Origin: Halobacteriales archaeon SW_5_70_135
GTDB lineage: Archaea > Halobacteriota > Halobacteria > Halobacteriales > SW-7-71-33
Length of the DNA stretch: 38,075 nt
Direction of reading: 5' to 3'
Assembly (NCBI GenBank): GCA_003022865.1
Contig: PXSK01000005.1
Span: 1-38,075, forward strand
This document shows positions 1 through 8,270 of the stretch, piece after piece; positions within the stretch are counted from its first letter, which is position 1; every line of letters starts with the position of its first letter. The notes under the pieces were generated by a model. The model was given only the letters and a program-made list of their open reading frames with translations, was not told the DNA's origin and ran no database searches. A program made the translations under genes and the position numbers.

Positions 1-187
1 AGCGGCCACCAGATCTCTACCAGGGGTCGTTCGGTCCGCTGGTGGTCTCATGATCTCGATCGCGTCTCGCATGCGAGAGCACGTCTCCTGTGGCCGCCAC
101 CGGAGAGTCACCGCGACCGGGGAGAAGCGTGGTCACTCCGATCGCCAGGGTCAGGAAACGTCTCCGAACACGCCTCCGATCAACCCA

Positions 188-360
188 CTACGTGAGAGTA
201 CCGAGCGGTCCGGCACCCCACAGGGCCCCGACAAGGTGGACCGAGCTACTTCGGTCGCCGGCACCGAACAGCCCCGCGAACGAGACGACCGTCACCAGTA
301 GCGCACACGCCATCGTGATGCGGTCCACATCGCCGTCGACCAAGGCTACAACGCTGCACT
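188..360 (-). other. Possible hydrophobic gene fragment
   Basis: I see no complete gene in the first 360 bases. On the minus strand one frame reads as a hydrophobic stretch (ALLVTVVSFAGLFGAG, then VHLVGALWGAG) with GC-rich third positions, and it ends at TAG. It may be the remnant of a membrane protein gene, for example of the surface-polysaccharide locus that the neighbouring fragments suggest. There is no start codon in a sensible place and I recognise no family, so it may be chance. Confidence 0.2.
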
Positions 361-788
361 GCTGAAACGGCTATTGCGGTCAATAATGCCCAGCCCGAGC
401 GGTCGCTGGGCCCTCGCCGAAGCCGAGGAAAGTCTGAGTGGCAATCGCGTCGCAGTCCTCGGGCTCGTGTTCGAACCCGGGGACCGACGACGTGCGCAAC
501 TTCCGTGCCATCTCACTCGTCAGGGCGCTACAAGCCCACGATGTCAGGGTCGTCGCGTACGATCCAGTCGTCACCGAGAACATGCGGCCTCACTTCCCCG
601 ACATCGAGTACGCCGACAACGCCGCAGCAGCGCTTGAGGACGCACGCGCGGCGTTCGTTGTCACCGACTGGGACGAGTTCGCCGCCCTTAATACGGCGTT
701 CGATGCGATGGCGACGCCGCTGGTCGTAGATGGTCGCCGGATCATCCAGCGGCGCGACGGGACTACGCGTAAGGACTTCACTTGGTGA
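361..788 (+). pseudogene. UDP-glucose/UDP-ManNAc dehydrogenase C-terminal fragment, frameshifted
   Basis: The reading runs through three frames. AETAIAVNNAQPERSL begins at 361. A shift near 410 leads to ALAEAEESLSGNRVAVLGLVFEPG. A second shift in a G run near 480 leads to TDDVRNFRAISLVRAL and on to the TAG/TGA end at 788. The order GxRVAVLGLxFxPGTDDxRxSRAI, then a Rossmann-like UDP-binding segment (VVAYDPVV, AFVVTDWDEF), is typical of the C-terminal third of nucleotide-sugar 6-dehydrogenases, which make uronic-acid sugar donors. The N-terminal NAD-binding domain is absent. The fragment is therefore inactive even without the frameshifts. It lies near an intact polyisoprenyl-phosphate sugar transferase, so it is probably debris of a polysaccharide or glycosylation cluster. 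Confidence 0.8.
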
Positions 789-801
789 CTTCCCCCCGGT
801 C

Positions 802-930
802 TCACTCGCTCACCGCTCGCGCGGTTCGCTTCCTTGGAGTGGGGCCTCCTGCTTCCGTGACGTGTTCTGCAGACACTGGATCGGTGTCTACAGCGAGCGC
901 GGCTTCCACAGGCGTTGAGAAAAACGGTCG
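802..930 (-). pseudogene. Transposase-like C-terminal remnant
   Basis: The minus strand reads TPVEAALAVDTDPVSAEHV and then TEAGGPTPRKRTARAVSE before TGA. From memory, tails of the form VETALPVDT..VSAKRVVE.GSP.LKERTASAVSE occur at the C-terminus of haloarchaeal IS-encoded transposase/TnpB-type proteins. The body of such a protein is missing. No terminal repeats or target-site duplication were found. I call this an insertion-sequence scar with modest confidence; a chance resemblance is possible. Confidence 0.4.
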
Positions 931-943
931 ATCAAAGAGTGTC

Positions 944-2353
944 CTACTGAATGGCACTAACAACGTCTATACTAACCTTCCACACTTGTCGAATGACCAG
1001 TTTCAGGTCAAACCAGAATGATTGCTGTTTGAGGTACTGGAGATCGTAGCGGATCTTCTTTTCGGGCTCAGCACCCGTGAGATCGTTCACCTGGGCGAGA
1101 CCGGTCAAGCCGGGCTTCACGAACCAGCGTTTCCGCCAGTCAACCACACCAGCTTGAATATTTGAATCGATCTCAGGGCGTTCAGGGCGTGGCCCGACCA
1201 CACTCATGTCGCCCTTCAGTACGGCCCAGAGTTGTGGGATCTCGTCGAGGTGCGTCCGCCGGAGCACGCGTCCGACGCGAGTGACGCGTGGGTCGACGCC
1301 GCCTGCGTCCTCGTCGCTGATTTTCGCGCCAGTCAATTCTTCGGCATTCTCGACCATCGACCGAAACTTGTACACGTCGAAGGTCTCTCCAAAAACCGCC
1401 GTCCGTTCCTGTTTGTACAGTACGGATCCCCCATCGTCCAGCTTGATCGCGACGGCGATCAGCAAAATCACCGGGCTCAGTATCACCAGCCCGATCCCGG
1501 AGAACGCGATGTCGAACATTCGTTTCAACACGTAGTCTTGGACGTCCCAGGGTTCGATGTCTACCTCCGCGAGTGTCCCGACGTCGCCCTCCGCGGTCAG
1601 CACCTGATCGGCGTGGTCACGATGCACTTTGGCGTCGACGCCGTGCTCGTAACACGCATCGAGTGCGCCGAAAAACTCCGCACGATCGGTGTGCTCGAAG
1701 GCTAACACAACTGTATCGACATCGTATTCTACGAGAATATCCCCAATACGAGATAGTCCACCGAGACGTTCAAGCCCCTCGACACCACCGTCAGCGACAG
1801 CGGTTGAGGTGGAACGCTCAATACGGTTGAACGCGATCGTCGGGCATAGATACCCGAGTAGGGGGGTGTCAATCTCGTCAGCGAGCTGTCGGACCGTCTC
1901 GGGACTATCGCCGACGATGAGAGTGCGTTCGGGATCCACAGAGGGGCGACGCCGAATCCAGAGGAACCACGCAGGCAGGGTGACGAGGAGAATCGGCGTG
2001 GCGATGAGTAGCGTGATACGAGGAAGACGATACGTGTAGTCGAAGTAGCCGATAGTAGCGAGCATAAAAATCGCGACGACGACACGTTTCTGTGTGAGGG
2101 TGACAGTATCGAGGATGCGGCGTGGCCGGGGTTTGTACAGCGAAACGAGCACCGCAGTCACGACGACGACGGCTGTCACGACCTCTACAATGCCTTCAGC
2201 GGTGCCTGGTGGATCAACGGCGAGTCGGCCGACAACCGGGAGTACGCTCACGGCGTCCAAAACGGTGGGGTGACTGGCGATGGAGACGGCAGCTGCCGTG
2301 AGCGCGATGACACCGAACGCGCTTCCGAGCCGGTATCGCCAGCCTCCACTCAT
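944..2353 (-). CDS. Polyprenyl-phosphate glycosylphosphotransferase (WbaP/WcaJ-like)
   Basis: This 469-residue protein should transfer a sugar-1-phosphate to a membrane polyprenol or dolichol phosphate, the initiating step of an exopolysaccharide or glycan. The first ~135 residues hold about four hydrophobic helices. Residues ~140-260 form a soluble CoA-binding-like middle domain (LIVGDSPETV). The C-terminal third is the bacterial sugar transferase domain, with a membrane re-entrant helix (ILSPVILLIAVAIKLDDGG), YKFRSMVENAEE, TRVGRVLRRTHLDEIPQL and GDMSVVGPRPERP, followed by KPGLTGLAQVN. All family motifs are present and the length is normal, so it looks functional. It stands alone between gene remnants. 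A TATTTAA box 31 bp before the ATG suggests its own promoter and a very short leader. The sugar substrate cannot be inferred. Confidence 0.92.
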   Translation of the reverse strand: MSGGWRYRLGSAFGVIALTAAAVSIASHPTVLDAVSVLPVVGRLAVDPPGTAEGIVEVVTAVVVVTAVLVSLYKPRPRRILDTVTLTQKRVVVAIFMLATIGYFDYTYRLPRITLLIATPILLVTLPAWFLWIRRRPSVDPERTLIVGDSPETVRQLADEIDTPLLGYLCPTIAFNRIERSTSTAVADGGVEGLERLGGLSRIGDILVEYDVDTVVLAFEHTDRAEFFGALDACYEHGVDAKVHRDHADQVLTAEGDVGTLAEVDIEPWDVQDYVLKRMFDIAFSGIGLVILSPVILLIAVAIKLDDGGSVLYKQERTAVFGETFDVYKFRSMVENAEELTGAKISDEDAGGVDPRVTRVGRVLRRTHLDEIPQLWAVLKGDMSVVGPRPERPEIDSNIQAGVVDWRKRWFVKPGLTGLAQVNDLTGAEPEKKIRYDLQYLKQQSFWFDLKLVIRQVWKVSIDVVSAIQ

Positions 2354-2380
2354 CGTCTCTGCTCACGTAGTCATCAGAAG

Positions 2381-2387
2381 TTAAATA
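2381..2387 (-). promoter_or_regulatory. TATA box of the glycosylphosphotransferase gene
   Basis: TATTTAA on the minus strand lies about 31 bp upstream of the ATG at 2353. This is the spacing expected for a haloarchaeal promoter with a transcript starting only a few bases before the start codon. Seen directly; no transcript data. Confidence 0.6.
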
Positions 2388-2432
2388 CTCCGTATTCGAG
2401 TCATCGCGGTCGACTACGACTCCTGTCGCTCT

Positions 2433-2446
2433 GTGAACTAGTTCAC
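2433..2446. promoter_or_regulatory. Perfect 14-bp palindrome (possible operator)
   Basis: GTGAACTAGTTCAC is a perfect dyad in the AT-rich gap upstream of the glycosylphosphotransferase. The half-site GTGAAC/GTTCAC recurs in the inverted repeat at 2649-2675. A dimeric HTH regulator is a plausible reader, but no regulator is identified. Confidence 0.4.
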
Positions 2447-2575
2447 TACAGTAGAACGGTCAGAACCGAGACTCAAATTGAATCGTCTGCCCACAAGACG
2501 AGCGAAAATTCGGATTCACTCATAATTACACGTTCTCCTCGATTCTTGTACTTTTTATGAAAATTCAGTAATATA

Positions 2576-2601
2576 TGATCAGATGCCCGACGGTCTGATC
2601 A
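2576..2601. repeat. Inverted repeat with 8-bp perfect arms
   Basis: The arms TGATCAGA and TCTGATCA flank a 10-nt spacer. It sits in the 322-bp gene-free, AT-rich stretch 2354-2675 next to a run of weak TATA-like sequence (TTTTTATG, AATATATG). It could be an operator, a transcript hairpin or a mobile-element end. No coding capacity is seen in this stretch. Confidence 0.45.
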
Positions 2602-2648
2602 ATCACCACCTATTCCGATCCGCTCGTCTCACCTCCTGTGACGAACTG

Positions 2649-2675
2649 GTTCACACTGTCCGGATCGGTGTGAAC
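2649..2675. repeat. Inverted repeat GTTCACAC...GTGTGAAC
   Basis: Two 8-bp perfect arms are separated by 11 nt. Outer bases extend the pairing imperfectly (ACTG/CAGT with one bulge). It lies directly after the stop of the HTH pseudogene on the minus strand, so it may be that gene's terminator hairpin. It also shares its half-site with the palindrome at 2433-2446. Confidence 0.4.
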
Positions 2676-3189
2676 TCAGTTACAGTCGACGAATAATGCC
2701 TTCCGCTTGCTCTCTCCTCCCGATCCAGTTGGTACCTGCTCGTCGCGGACTCGCACTCCCTCAACGTCCTCTCCCGTCGACTCGATCAGGTCGTAGGCGT
2801 ACCGCCGCGACACGCCAGTGCAGCCTCTGATCTCCGTATGTGATACGGCGACCTTACCGTTCGACGAGTGCTTATTGGCCACAAACGACAGCACAGCCGC
2901 GTACTTCTCCTGCTTCGTGAACGGTTCGATACCGACGTCTCCGAGTGCGACGACCTGTTCTTCAGGTACCTGGTCTGCTCGCGTACTGCGTCGATCTCTG
3001 TTCGAAACGACCGTCCGGCTTCAGGTAGCTCCTCTACGATCTCGACGTCCGCATCGAGGATGGCTCAAGGCGTTCCTGTCAATGGTCGAATGTCCCGAGC
3101 CGTCGTCGTCGCCATCGTTGACTGCAACTCCTCAGCAGCGGTTTGGGCGTCTCGAGACGGGCCTCAAGTCGGTCTGTCTCGTCAGTCAC
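2676..3189 (-). pseudogene. Coiled-coil/HTH haloarchaeal protein, multiply frameshifted
   Basis: From a GTG at 3189 the minus strand reads TDETDRLEARLET, a coiled-coil start. It then needs at least two or three frame changes to follow EIVEELPEAGRSFRTEIDAVRE and then EEQVVALGDVGIEPFTKQEKYAAVLSFVANKHSS-type sequence. The final frame is open (ORF 2676-2894) and ends in GCTGVSRRYAYDLIESTGED, then GESKRKALFVDCN. That C-terminal part looks like a winged-helix domain found in small haloarchaeal proteins of unknown role, often on plasmids or near mobile DNA. With this many shifts it should be non-functional. The 3197-3398 stretch beyond it has no gene. Confidence 0.65.
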
Positions 3190-3398
3190 GGTGGCGTGCT
3201 CTCCGTAGGAGGGCCCAGTACGATTAGCTCTACGCTGCTCAACCAGAGCTGGTCGGGTTGGCCACCCGATTGAGCGTGGATACCGAGTCTGGCGGTTGCA
3301 AGCGCCTCGCTCGTCCTGAGCGTCGACGTCCGTAGTTCGTACCACCGTCGACAAGAAACTGGGAGACAGATCGTCGAGTAGTGACAGTGTGGTGAAAG

Positions 3399-4874
3399 TT
3401 ATCCGAACATCTGACGCATCACCGGATGCATCTCCATCAGCTGCTCCTCGGCGATCTCCTCGTAGATCTTGTAGGTGATCGACACCGTCAGCAGCAGTCC
3501 CGTGCCGCTCACCTGCCCGATGGTGCCGAGCATGTTGGCCATGACCGCCAGCAGACCGACGAGGGCGCCGCCGATGACGGTGACCTGGGGAATGTATCGC
3601 TCCATCACCTTCTCGATGACGCCGGGGTTCTGCCGGAAGCCGGGGATCTGCATCCCGGAGTTGTGGATCTGCTTCGCGGTCGCGTCCGGACCCATGTCGG
3701 TCGTCTCGACCCAGAAGATAGCGAAGACGGCGCCGCCGATGATCATGAAGGTGAGGTCGACGCCGACGCGGAGCATGATCTGTAGCGGGTCCTGCGTGCT
3801 GAACCCGGGGACGAACCACATCCAGTCCTGCCGGGAGTAGATCGGCGCGGTGTAGTAGAACAGTCCGTCGACGGGCTGTAACGACTGGCCGCCGCCCGTC
3901 TGGTTCACCTGCTGGTAGACCCCGAGCCAGGCCGGCATCGCGTCGCCGATCTGGTTGTACAGCAGTCGGCCGGCGAACTGGATGTTCGCTTGCAGCGCCC
4001 GTACGAGGATCATCGGCAGCACGCTCGCGTAGATGAGCTTCACGGGGAACCGACCGCGGGCGCCCTTGACGCGGGCGTGACTCAGCGGAATCTCCACGCG
4101 GACGGACTCGGCGTAGACGACGACGACGAAGATGAGTATCGTCGTGAAGACGCCGAGCACGCCGCCCGGCGACAGCAGGAGTTGCCGGATGCCGGAGCCG
4201 CCGATGACGGGGCCGATGGCGATCTGGCCGGTGGCGATGCCGACCCAGTTCGCCACGAGACCGTTCGGACCGATGATGCCGCCGACCAGTCGCTGGCTGA
4301 CGCCGGCGATGATGAACAGCCCGATCCCGGAGCCGACGCCCCACTTCGAGATGATCTCGTCCATGAACAGGATGAGGATCCCGCCGACGAAGATCTGGAG
4401 GAACATCAGCGCCTGGAGGGTGGCGGTGCCGCCGACCTGTGCGGCCAGCGCGTCGGAGGGCGGCAGAAAGCCCGACAGCACCATCGGCAGGCCGGTCAGG
4501 ACGACCATCACGACGACCAGTAGCTTCTGCAGTCCCTGGTACAGCACCTGGTCGCGGGGGTCGTCGGTGTCGAGCCCGAGGAGGTCGGCCCCGCCCAAAA
4601 GCTGGAGGACGATCGACGCGGTGACGATCGGGCCGATCCCCAGGTGGAGCACGGAAAACTGCGAGCCGGCGAGGATCGAGCGGAACTGCCCGAACAGGTC
4701 CTCACCGCCGGGGTTCGTGGGGAGGCCCCAGACCTGGACGTTCGTCAGGAAGAAGTACAGGACCAGAACGCCGGCGGTCCAGGTGAGCTTGCGCCGGAAC
4801 GGCACGTGTCCCTCCGGCTGCTGGACCGACGGCATCCGTGTGAGGACGGGCTCGGCGACCTCCTTCCAACCCAT
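3399..4874 (-). CDS. secY: Preprotein translocase subunit SecY
   Basis: SecY (491 aa) is the pore subunit of the Sec translocon and moves or inserts nascent proteins at the cytoplasmic membrane with SecE and SecBeta. The sequence has about ten hydrophobic helices. The first is WTAGVLVLYFFLTNVQVWG, followed by a plug-like segment and GIGPIVTASIVLQLLGG. The protein ends in the usual cytoplasmic tail with a Met-rich end (EMHPVMRQMFG). Length matches haloarchaeal SecY. The ATG at 4874 begins MGWKEVAEPVLTRMPSV, the conserved N-terminus. It is the last gene of the ribosomal operon, 3 bp after rpl15. The adenylate kinase gene that commonly follows secY in archaea is not present. Confidence 0.98.
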   Translation of the reverse strand: MGWKEVAEPVLTRMPSVQQPEGHVPFRRKLTWTAGVLVLYFFLTNVQVWGLPTNPGGEDLFGQFRSILAGSQFSVLHLGIGPIVTASIVLQLLGGADLLGLDTDDPRDQVLYQGLQKLLVVVMVVLTGLPMVLSGFLPPSDALAAQVGGTATLQALMFLQIFVGGILILFMDEIISKWGVGSGIGLFIIAGVSQRLVGGIIGPNGLVANWVGIATGQIAIGPVIGGSGIRQLLLSPGGVLGVFTTILIFVVVVYAESVRVEIPLSHARVKGARGRFPVKLIYASVLPMILVRALQANIQFAGRLLYNQIGDAMPAWLGVYQQVNQTGGGQSLQPVDGLFYYTAPIYSRQDWMWFVPGFSTQDPLQIMLRVGVDLTFMIIGGAVFAIFWVETTDMGPDATAKQIHNSGMQIPGFRQNPGVIEKVMERYIPQVTVIGGALVGLLAVMANMLGTIGQVSGTGLLLTVSITYKIYEEIAEEQLMEMHPVMRQMFG

Positions 4875-4877
4875 ATG

Positions 4878-5387
4878 TTACCCGTCCCGAGTCTCGTGTG
4901 AATCCTTTTCGGTTTCCGCGGCCGCGCGCTCCTCGCGCAGGCGCCGACCGCGCTCGCTCAGCCGTGCCGTGCCGCCCGCGGCCTCGATGGCCTCGCGGGC
5001 GCTCTCCGAGAAGTCGTCGGCGGTCACCACGAGCGACTCGTGGACCTGCCCGCCGCCGAGCAGCTTCACGGCGTCGACCTCGTGGCCGTCGTCAACGACG
5101 TCGCGGGCGTCGACTGCGATCCCGTCGTCGGTCTCCTCGGCGTCGCCCGCCGAAAGAAGCAGCGGGACGTCCTCGTCGAGCTCGCGGGCGTTCACCGTCT
5201 CGACGTCGAGGGCGGCGTCCTCGGGTCGGGTGAACCCAGCCTTGCCGAGCGGTCCGTGGAGCTGTTTCTCGTGGTCCTTCCGGCCGGCGGCGCCGCGGCC
5301 GCCCCGGTTGCCGGCGCCGCGGTGGTTCTTTTGACTGCCTGTGCCGTGGGTGCGAGAGCCGCGCTGTCGTTTCTTTTTCTTGCTCAT
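4878..5387 (-). CDS. rpl15: Large ribosomal subunit protein L15
   Basis: The 169-residue protein begins MSKKKKRQRGSRTHGTGS and continues with the Gly/Arg/Lys-rich extension (GAGNRGGRGAAGRKDHEK) that threads into 23S rRNA in L15. A compact acidic C-terminal domain follows (AVDARDVVDDGHEVDAVKLLG). The start ATG overlaps the rpl30 stop in TAATG, so translation is likely coupled. It is a late-assembly protein of the 50S subunit near the central protuberance. Family and start are clear. Confidence 0.97.
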   Translation of the reverse strand: MSKKKKRQRGSRTHGTGSQKNHRGAGNRGGRGAAGRKDHEKQLHGPLGKAGFTRPEDAALDVETVNARELDEDVPLLLSAGDAEETDDGIAVDARDVVDDGHEVDAVKLLGGGQVHESLVVTADDFSESAREAIEAAGGTARLSERGRRLREERAAAETEKDSHETRDG

Positions 5388-5863
5388 TATCGCATCGCCT
5401 CCAGTAGACTGTCCATCTCCTCGGTCGTGTGCGTGCCGAGTTGGCCGCCGCCGACGGTCGGCTTCTTGATGCCCTCGTGGCCGCCGCGGGGCGGGTGCAG
5501 GCGCAGCGCCGGCGCGAGACCGGCCTCCTGTAGGGTGGTTTCCTCGCCGAGCAGCGCCGTCGCCAGCGCCTCGACGTCGTCGTACTCCGTGCTCGCGGCG
5601 ACCCAGTCGTCGTCGATCCCCCCGTCCGCGTTCCCGTCGCCCGTCGCGGGCTCGCCGCGGCGCCGCAGCAGCGTCGCCAGCACGTCGGCGGAGGGCTCGC
5701 CGTGGGCGACGTAGTCGTTGACCTTCGTTATCATCCCCTCGTAGGCGTCGGTCTCGGGGACGAGCGTGCAGTGGTTCACCGCGTGAACGTTCAGCATCTC
5801 CAGGGTGTCGACGACGTCCTGGTCGACGTTCGCCTCACCGCGCAGCTGGACGACCGCTCTCAC
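5387..5863 (-). CDS. rpl30: Large ribosomal subunit protein L30
   Basis: The ORF track starts this frame at 5962, but the conserved N-terminus is (V/M)RAVVQLRGEANV, so I place the start at the GTG at 5863, giving 158 aa. A strong Shine-Dalgarno GGAGGTG lies 7 nt before it. The protein carries the archaeal L30/eukaryotic L7 fold: VDTLEMLNVHAVNHCTLVPE, then the C-terminal extension that ends LDSLLEAMR. It binds 5S/23S rRNA in the 50S subunit. A 58-bp gap to rps5 is the widest inside the ribosomal-protein part of the operon apart from the one after the methyltransferase gene, which may explain the strong RBS. Confidence 0.95.
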   Translation of the reverse strand: MRAVVQLRGEANVDQDVVDTLEMLNVHAVNHCTLVPETDAYEGMITKVNDYVAHGEPSADVLATLLRRRGEPATGDGNADGGIDDDWVAASTEYDDVEALATALLGEETTLQEAGLAPALRLHPPRGGHEGIKKPTVGGGQLGTHTTEEMDSLLEAMR

Positions 5864-5870
5864 GGCTCCG

Positions 5871-5877
5871 CACCTCC
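5871..5877 (-). promoter_or_regulatory. Ribosome binding site of rpl30
   Basis: GGAGGTG on the minus strand, 7 nt before the GTG at 5863, matches the haloarchaeal anti-SD (CACCTCC). It fixes the start of rpl30 about 100 bp downstream of the longest-ORF start. Confidence 0.7.
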
Positions 5878-5921
5878 GGGGACCGCGAGCACGGGACGCC
5901 GGCACGAGGGCGACTCGGCCC

Positions 5922-6578
5922 TCATCGTTCGACGACCTCCTCGCCGAGTTCCTCGGCGACACGGTCGCGACGGTCGGCCCGACCGGTCGAGACCGTCTCC
6001 AGCGCCCGGAAGGTGGCCTTCCCGAGGTTCAGCGTCGTTCGCGTGTTGCCGTAGGACTTCGTCCAGGCGTTCTCGATGCCCGCCAGGTCCAGCACGGCCT
6101 CGACGGTGTCCGAGGCCGCCAGGCCGAGCCCCAGCGGCGCCGGCTCCAGTTCCACCGTCACGGAGCCGGCCTTGCCCTCGGTGCGACGCTTCAGCGAGTG
6201 AGGCTCGTCGGAGCGGTCCTCCCACGAGCCGGAGCCGCGGTCCACCTTTATCATGTTGAGCTTCGCGATGTCGATTGCCTTCTGGATGGCGGAGCCGACC
6301 TGGTCGTCGCGGCCCTCGGCGTAGCCGACGAAGCCGTTGCGGTCGCCGATGACGACCACACACCGGAACTTCACCCGGCGACCGGAGTCGGTCATCCGCT
6401 GGACCATGTTGATGTCGAGCACCTCGTCGTCCAGTCCGGGCAGCAGCTGGTCGACGACCGCCGGCTCCTTCAGCGGCAGTCCCGATTCGAGAGCCTGCTC
6501 CATGTCCGTTATCTCGTCGTCCTGTACCTGCTGTCCCAGGCGGGTGCGGGGCTGCCAGCCCCCGGCGTCGGCGCTCAT
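5922..6578 (-). CDS. rps5: Small ribosomal subunit protein S5
   Basis: S5 (218 aa) acts in decoding accuracy and mRNA entry on the 30S subunit. The sequence shows the archaeal/eukaryotic (S2e) layout: an N-terminal extension ([24 protein letters not shown]), then the double-stranded RNA-binding S5 domain ([28 protein letters not shown]). The C-terminal domain follows ([36 protein letters not shown]). The start overlaps rpl18 by 4 bp (ATGA), so coupling is likely. Length is usual for haloarchaea. Confidence 0.97.
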   Translation of the reverse strand: MSADAGGWQPRTRLGQQVQDDEITDMEQALESGLPLKEPAVVDQLLPGLDDEVLDINMVQRMTDSGRRVKFRCVVVIGDRNGFVGYAEGRDDQVGSAIQKAIDIAKLNMIKVDRGSGSWEDRSDEPHSLKRRTEGKAGSVTVELEPAPLGLGLAASDTVEAVLDLAGIENAWTKSYGNTRTTLNLGKATFRALETVSTGRADRRDRVAEELGEEVVER

Positions 6579-7120
6579 TCGAGCAGCACCTCCCGGGTCT
6601 CGTCGAAGTGTTGGGGCAGTTCGGTCGCGTCGAAGTCGCCGCTGTACAGGCCGTCCTGCTGCTCGGCGTACTCGGCGATGTGCTCGCCGCGGGTGCGCGA
6701 CCAGTCGGCGAGCACCGCGTCGTTGTGCGGCACCTCGACGCCGGCGTCGATGGCGCCCTCCTGCACGGCGAACATCTTCGAGCCCGGCGTCGGGCTGTTC
6801 AGCCCGATGTCCAGCACGGCCGCCTCGATCTCGGCCTCCTGGGCGCGACGCCCGGCGAGCAGGCCGGTGAGGTAGGCCGCGGGCAGGTTGCCCGTCGGCG
6901 CCTCCCAGCCGTGCTCGCGCAGGTCACTCGAGTGAGCGCTCGCCGCCGTCTCGTCGCCCCGTGGGCCGGTCACGACGAACTGTGCGATCGTGTGTCGGTT
7001 GGTCTTGCGGGCCACCAGGCGGGGCCGACCGGACTTCAGCAGCTTGAGCCGCTGGTGGTAGTCCGTCCGGACCTCCCGGCGTCGCCGCATGGGTACCTTG
7101 TAGCGTGGTCCTGTCGCCAT
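6575..7120 (-). CDS. rpl18: Large ribosomal subunit protein L18
   Basis: L18 (181 aa) binds 5S rRNA in the central protuberance. The start [20 protein letters not shown] and the following [20 protein letters not shown] are typical of archaeal L18/eukaryotic L5. [12 protein letters not shown] and [20 protein letters not shown] are also family signatures. The C-terminus is acidic. It overlaps rps5 by 4 bp and touches rpl19e by 1 bp. Confidence 0.97.
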   Translation of the reverse strand: MATGPRYKVPMRRRREVRTDYHQRLKLLKSGRPRLVARKTNRHTIAQFVVTGPRGDETAASAHSSDLREHGWEAPTGNLPAAYLTGLLAGRRAQEAEIEAAVLDIGLNSPTPGSKMFAVQEGAIDAGVEVPHNDAVLADWSRTRGEHIAEYAEQQDGLYSGDFDATELPQHFDETREVLLE

Positions 7121-7569
7121 CAGTTGTCACCGTAGTTCTCGTCGACGTAGTTCTCCAGTCGCTCGACGCTGCGGAACTCCCCGCCGCCGATCATACCGTA
7201 CAGTTCGCGGTACTCGTCGGCGGAGACCTCGTCGGCGTCGCGCAGTTGTCTGACGCGCCGGCGCTGGGCGCGCACCCGCTCCTGCCAGTCTTCCTTCGGG
7301 TCCTGCCGGGCGCCCTTCGCGCCCTCGCGGCTGCCGTGGCCCGTTCGGTGCCCGTACGAGCGCTTCTCGTCGCGCTCGCGGGCCCGACCGCGGGAGTTGC
7401 CGTCGGCCTCGTGCGAGCGGACGACTCCCTCCTCGACGAGCTCGCGGACGTCCTCGCGGGTGATCGCCTCCGCAATCTCTCCTTGCTCGTCGGGGTCGAA
7501 CCAGACGCGGTTCTCCCCGACGTCGAGCACGTCCGCCGCCAGGCGACGCTGTGCGGTCAGGTCCGTCAT
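7120..7569 (-). CDS. rpl19e: Large ribosomal subunit protein L19e
   Basis: L19e (149 aa) is an archaeal/eukaryotic-specific 50S protein with no bacterial homologue. The N-terminal helical domain is clear: [20 protein letters not shown], then [16 protein letters not shown] basic linker ([19 protein letters not shown]) and a long C-terminal helix ending [11 protein letters not shown] follow. In this family the basic arm contacts rRNA. The start overlaps the rpl32e stop by 4 bp. Confidence 0.97.
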   Translation of the reverse strand: MTDLTAQRRLAADVLDVGENRVWFDPDEQGEIAEAITREDVRELVEEGVVRSHEADGNSRGRARERDEKRSYGHRTGHGSREGAKGARQDPKEDWQERVRAQRRRVRQLRDADEVSADEYRELYGMIGGGEFRSVERLENYVDENYGDN

Positions 7570-8270
7570 TCCTCGCTCACCTCCACTTCGACCTCCTCGT
7601 AGGTGGGGTTGAGCACGCGGATCTCGCGTTCGGCGGCGCGGTCCTCGATGCGCTCGCGCTTGCGTCCGCCGACCGCGGCGGCGATCCTGACCGCCTGTTC
7701 GTCGGGGTCGACGCCGTCGAGGTCCTCGACGTTGTGCACGTGCACCTCCTCGAAGCCGCTCGGGTGGCGGTCGCGGACGGCCGCCGGACCGCGGTAGCCG
7801 GCCTGTACCGTCGCGCCCTTGCCTTTGATGCCCTTGCGCTGCTTCGAGTGCTGACCGCGGGGCCGGCGCCAGGACGTCTTCACGCGCGCTTTCTTGTGGT
7901 GGTCCTGCCGGTCGAACTGCGGCTTCGAGCTGCCGTCGCGCTCGCTCAGCAGGCGTGCGGTCTCCTCGTCGAGGTCGGGCGTCTTTTCGGCGTGCCCGCG
8001 AGGCCGGAGCTCCGTCTCGACGGTCTCCTCGGCCTCCTCGGGCTCTTCCTCTTCGTCGTCTTCGATCTCCGCCTCGGCGTCCTCCTCGATCTCCAGCTCG
8101 CCGACGTCGGCCTTGATGCGGGCCGCCAGCGCGTTGCCGACCCCCTCGACCTCGGCGAGTTCGTCCTGGGTGGCACCCCGGACGTCGTCGACGGTCCGGA
8201 AGCCGGCCTCGCGCAGCGACTCGGCCTTCGCGGCACCGACGCCGCTGATCTCTTCGAGCTCGTCGACCAT
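7566..8270 (-). CDS. rpl32e: Large ribosomal subunit protein L32e with N-terminal HhH domain
   Basis: The longest ORF starts at 8570 but that part is a shadow of rpl6. The ATG at 8270 overlaps the rpl6 TGA by one base and begins [20 protein letters not shown], the expected N-terminus, giving 234 aa. The first ~60 residues hold two helix-hairpin-helix repeats ([22 protein letters not shown]). A very acidic linker of ~45 residues follows, then the L32e domain proper ([35 protein letters not shown]). The HhH plus acidic linker is a haloarchaeal feature that lengthens the usual ~130-residue protein. Confidence 0.96.
   Translation of the reverse strand: MVDELEEISGVGAAKAESLREAGFRTVDDVRGATQDELAEVEGVGNALAARIKADVGELEIEEDAEAEIEDDEEEEPEEAEETVETELRPRGHAEKTPDLDEETARLLSERDGSSKPQFDRQDHHKKARVKTSWRRPRGQHSKQRKGIKGKGATVQAGYRGPAAVRDRHPSGFEEVHVHNVEDLDGVDPDEQAVRIAAAVGGRKRERIEDRAAEREIRVLNPTYEEVEVEVSEE

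Noticed and set aside
3079-4344. Long minus-strand ORF of 421 aa (Arg-rich) over secY
   Set aside because: It is an out-of-frame shadow of secY with typical HRRR-rich translation; only its last part touches the start of the HTH pseudogene.
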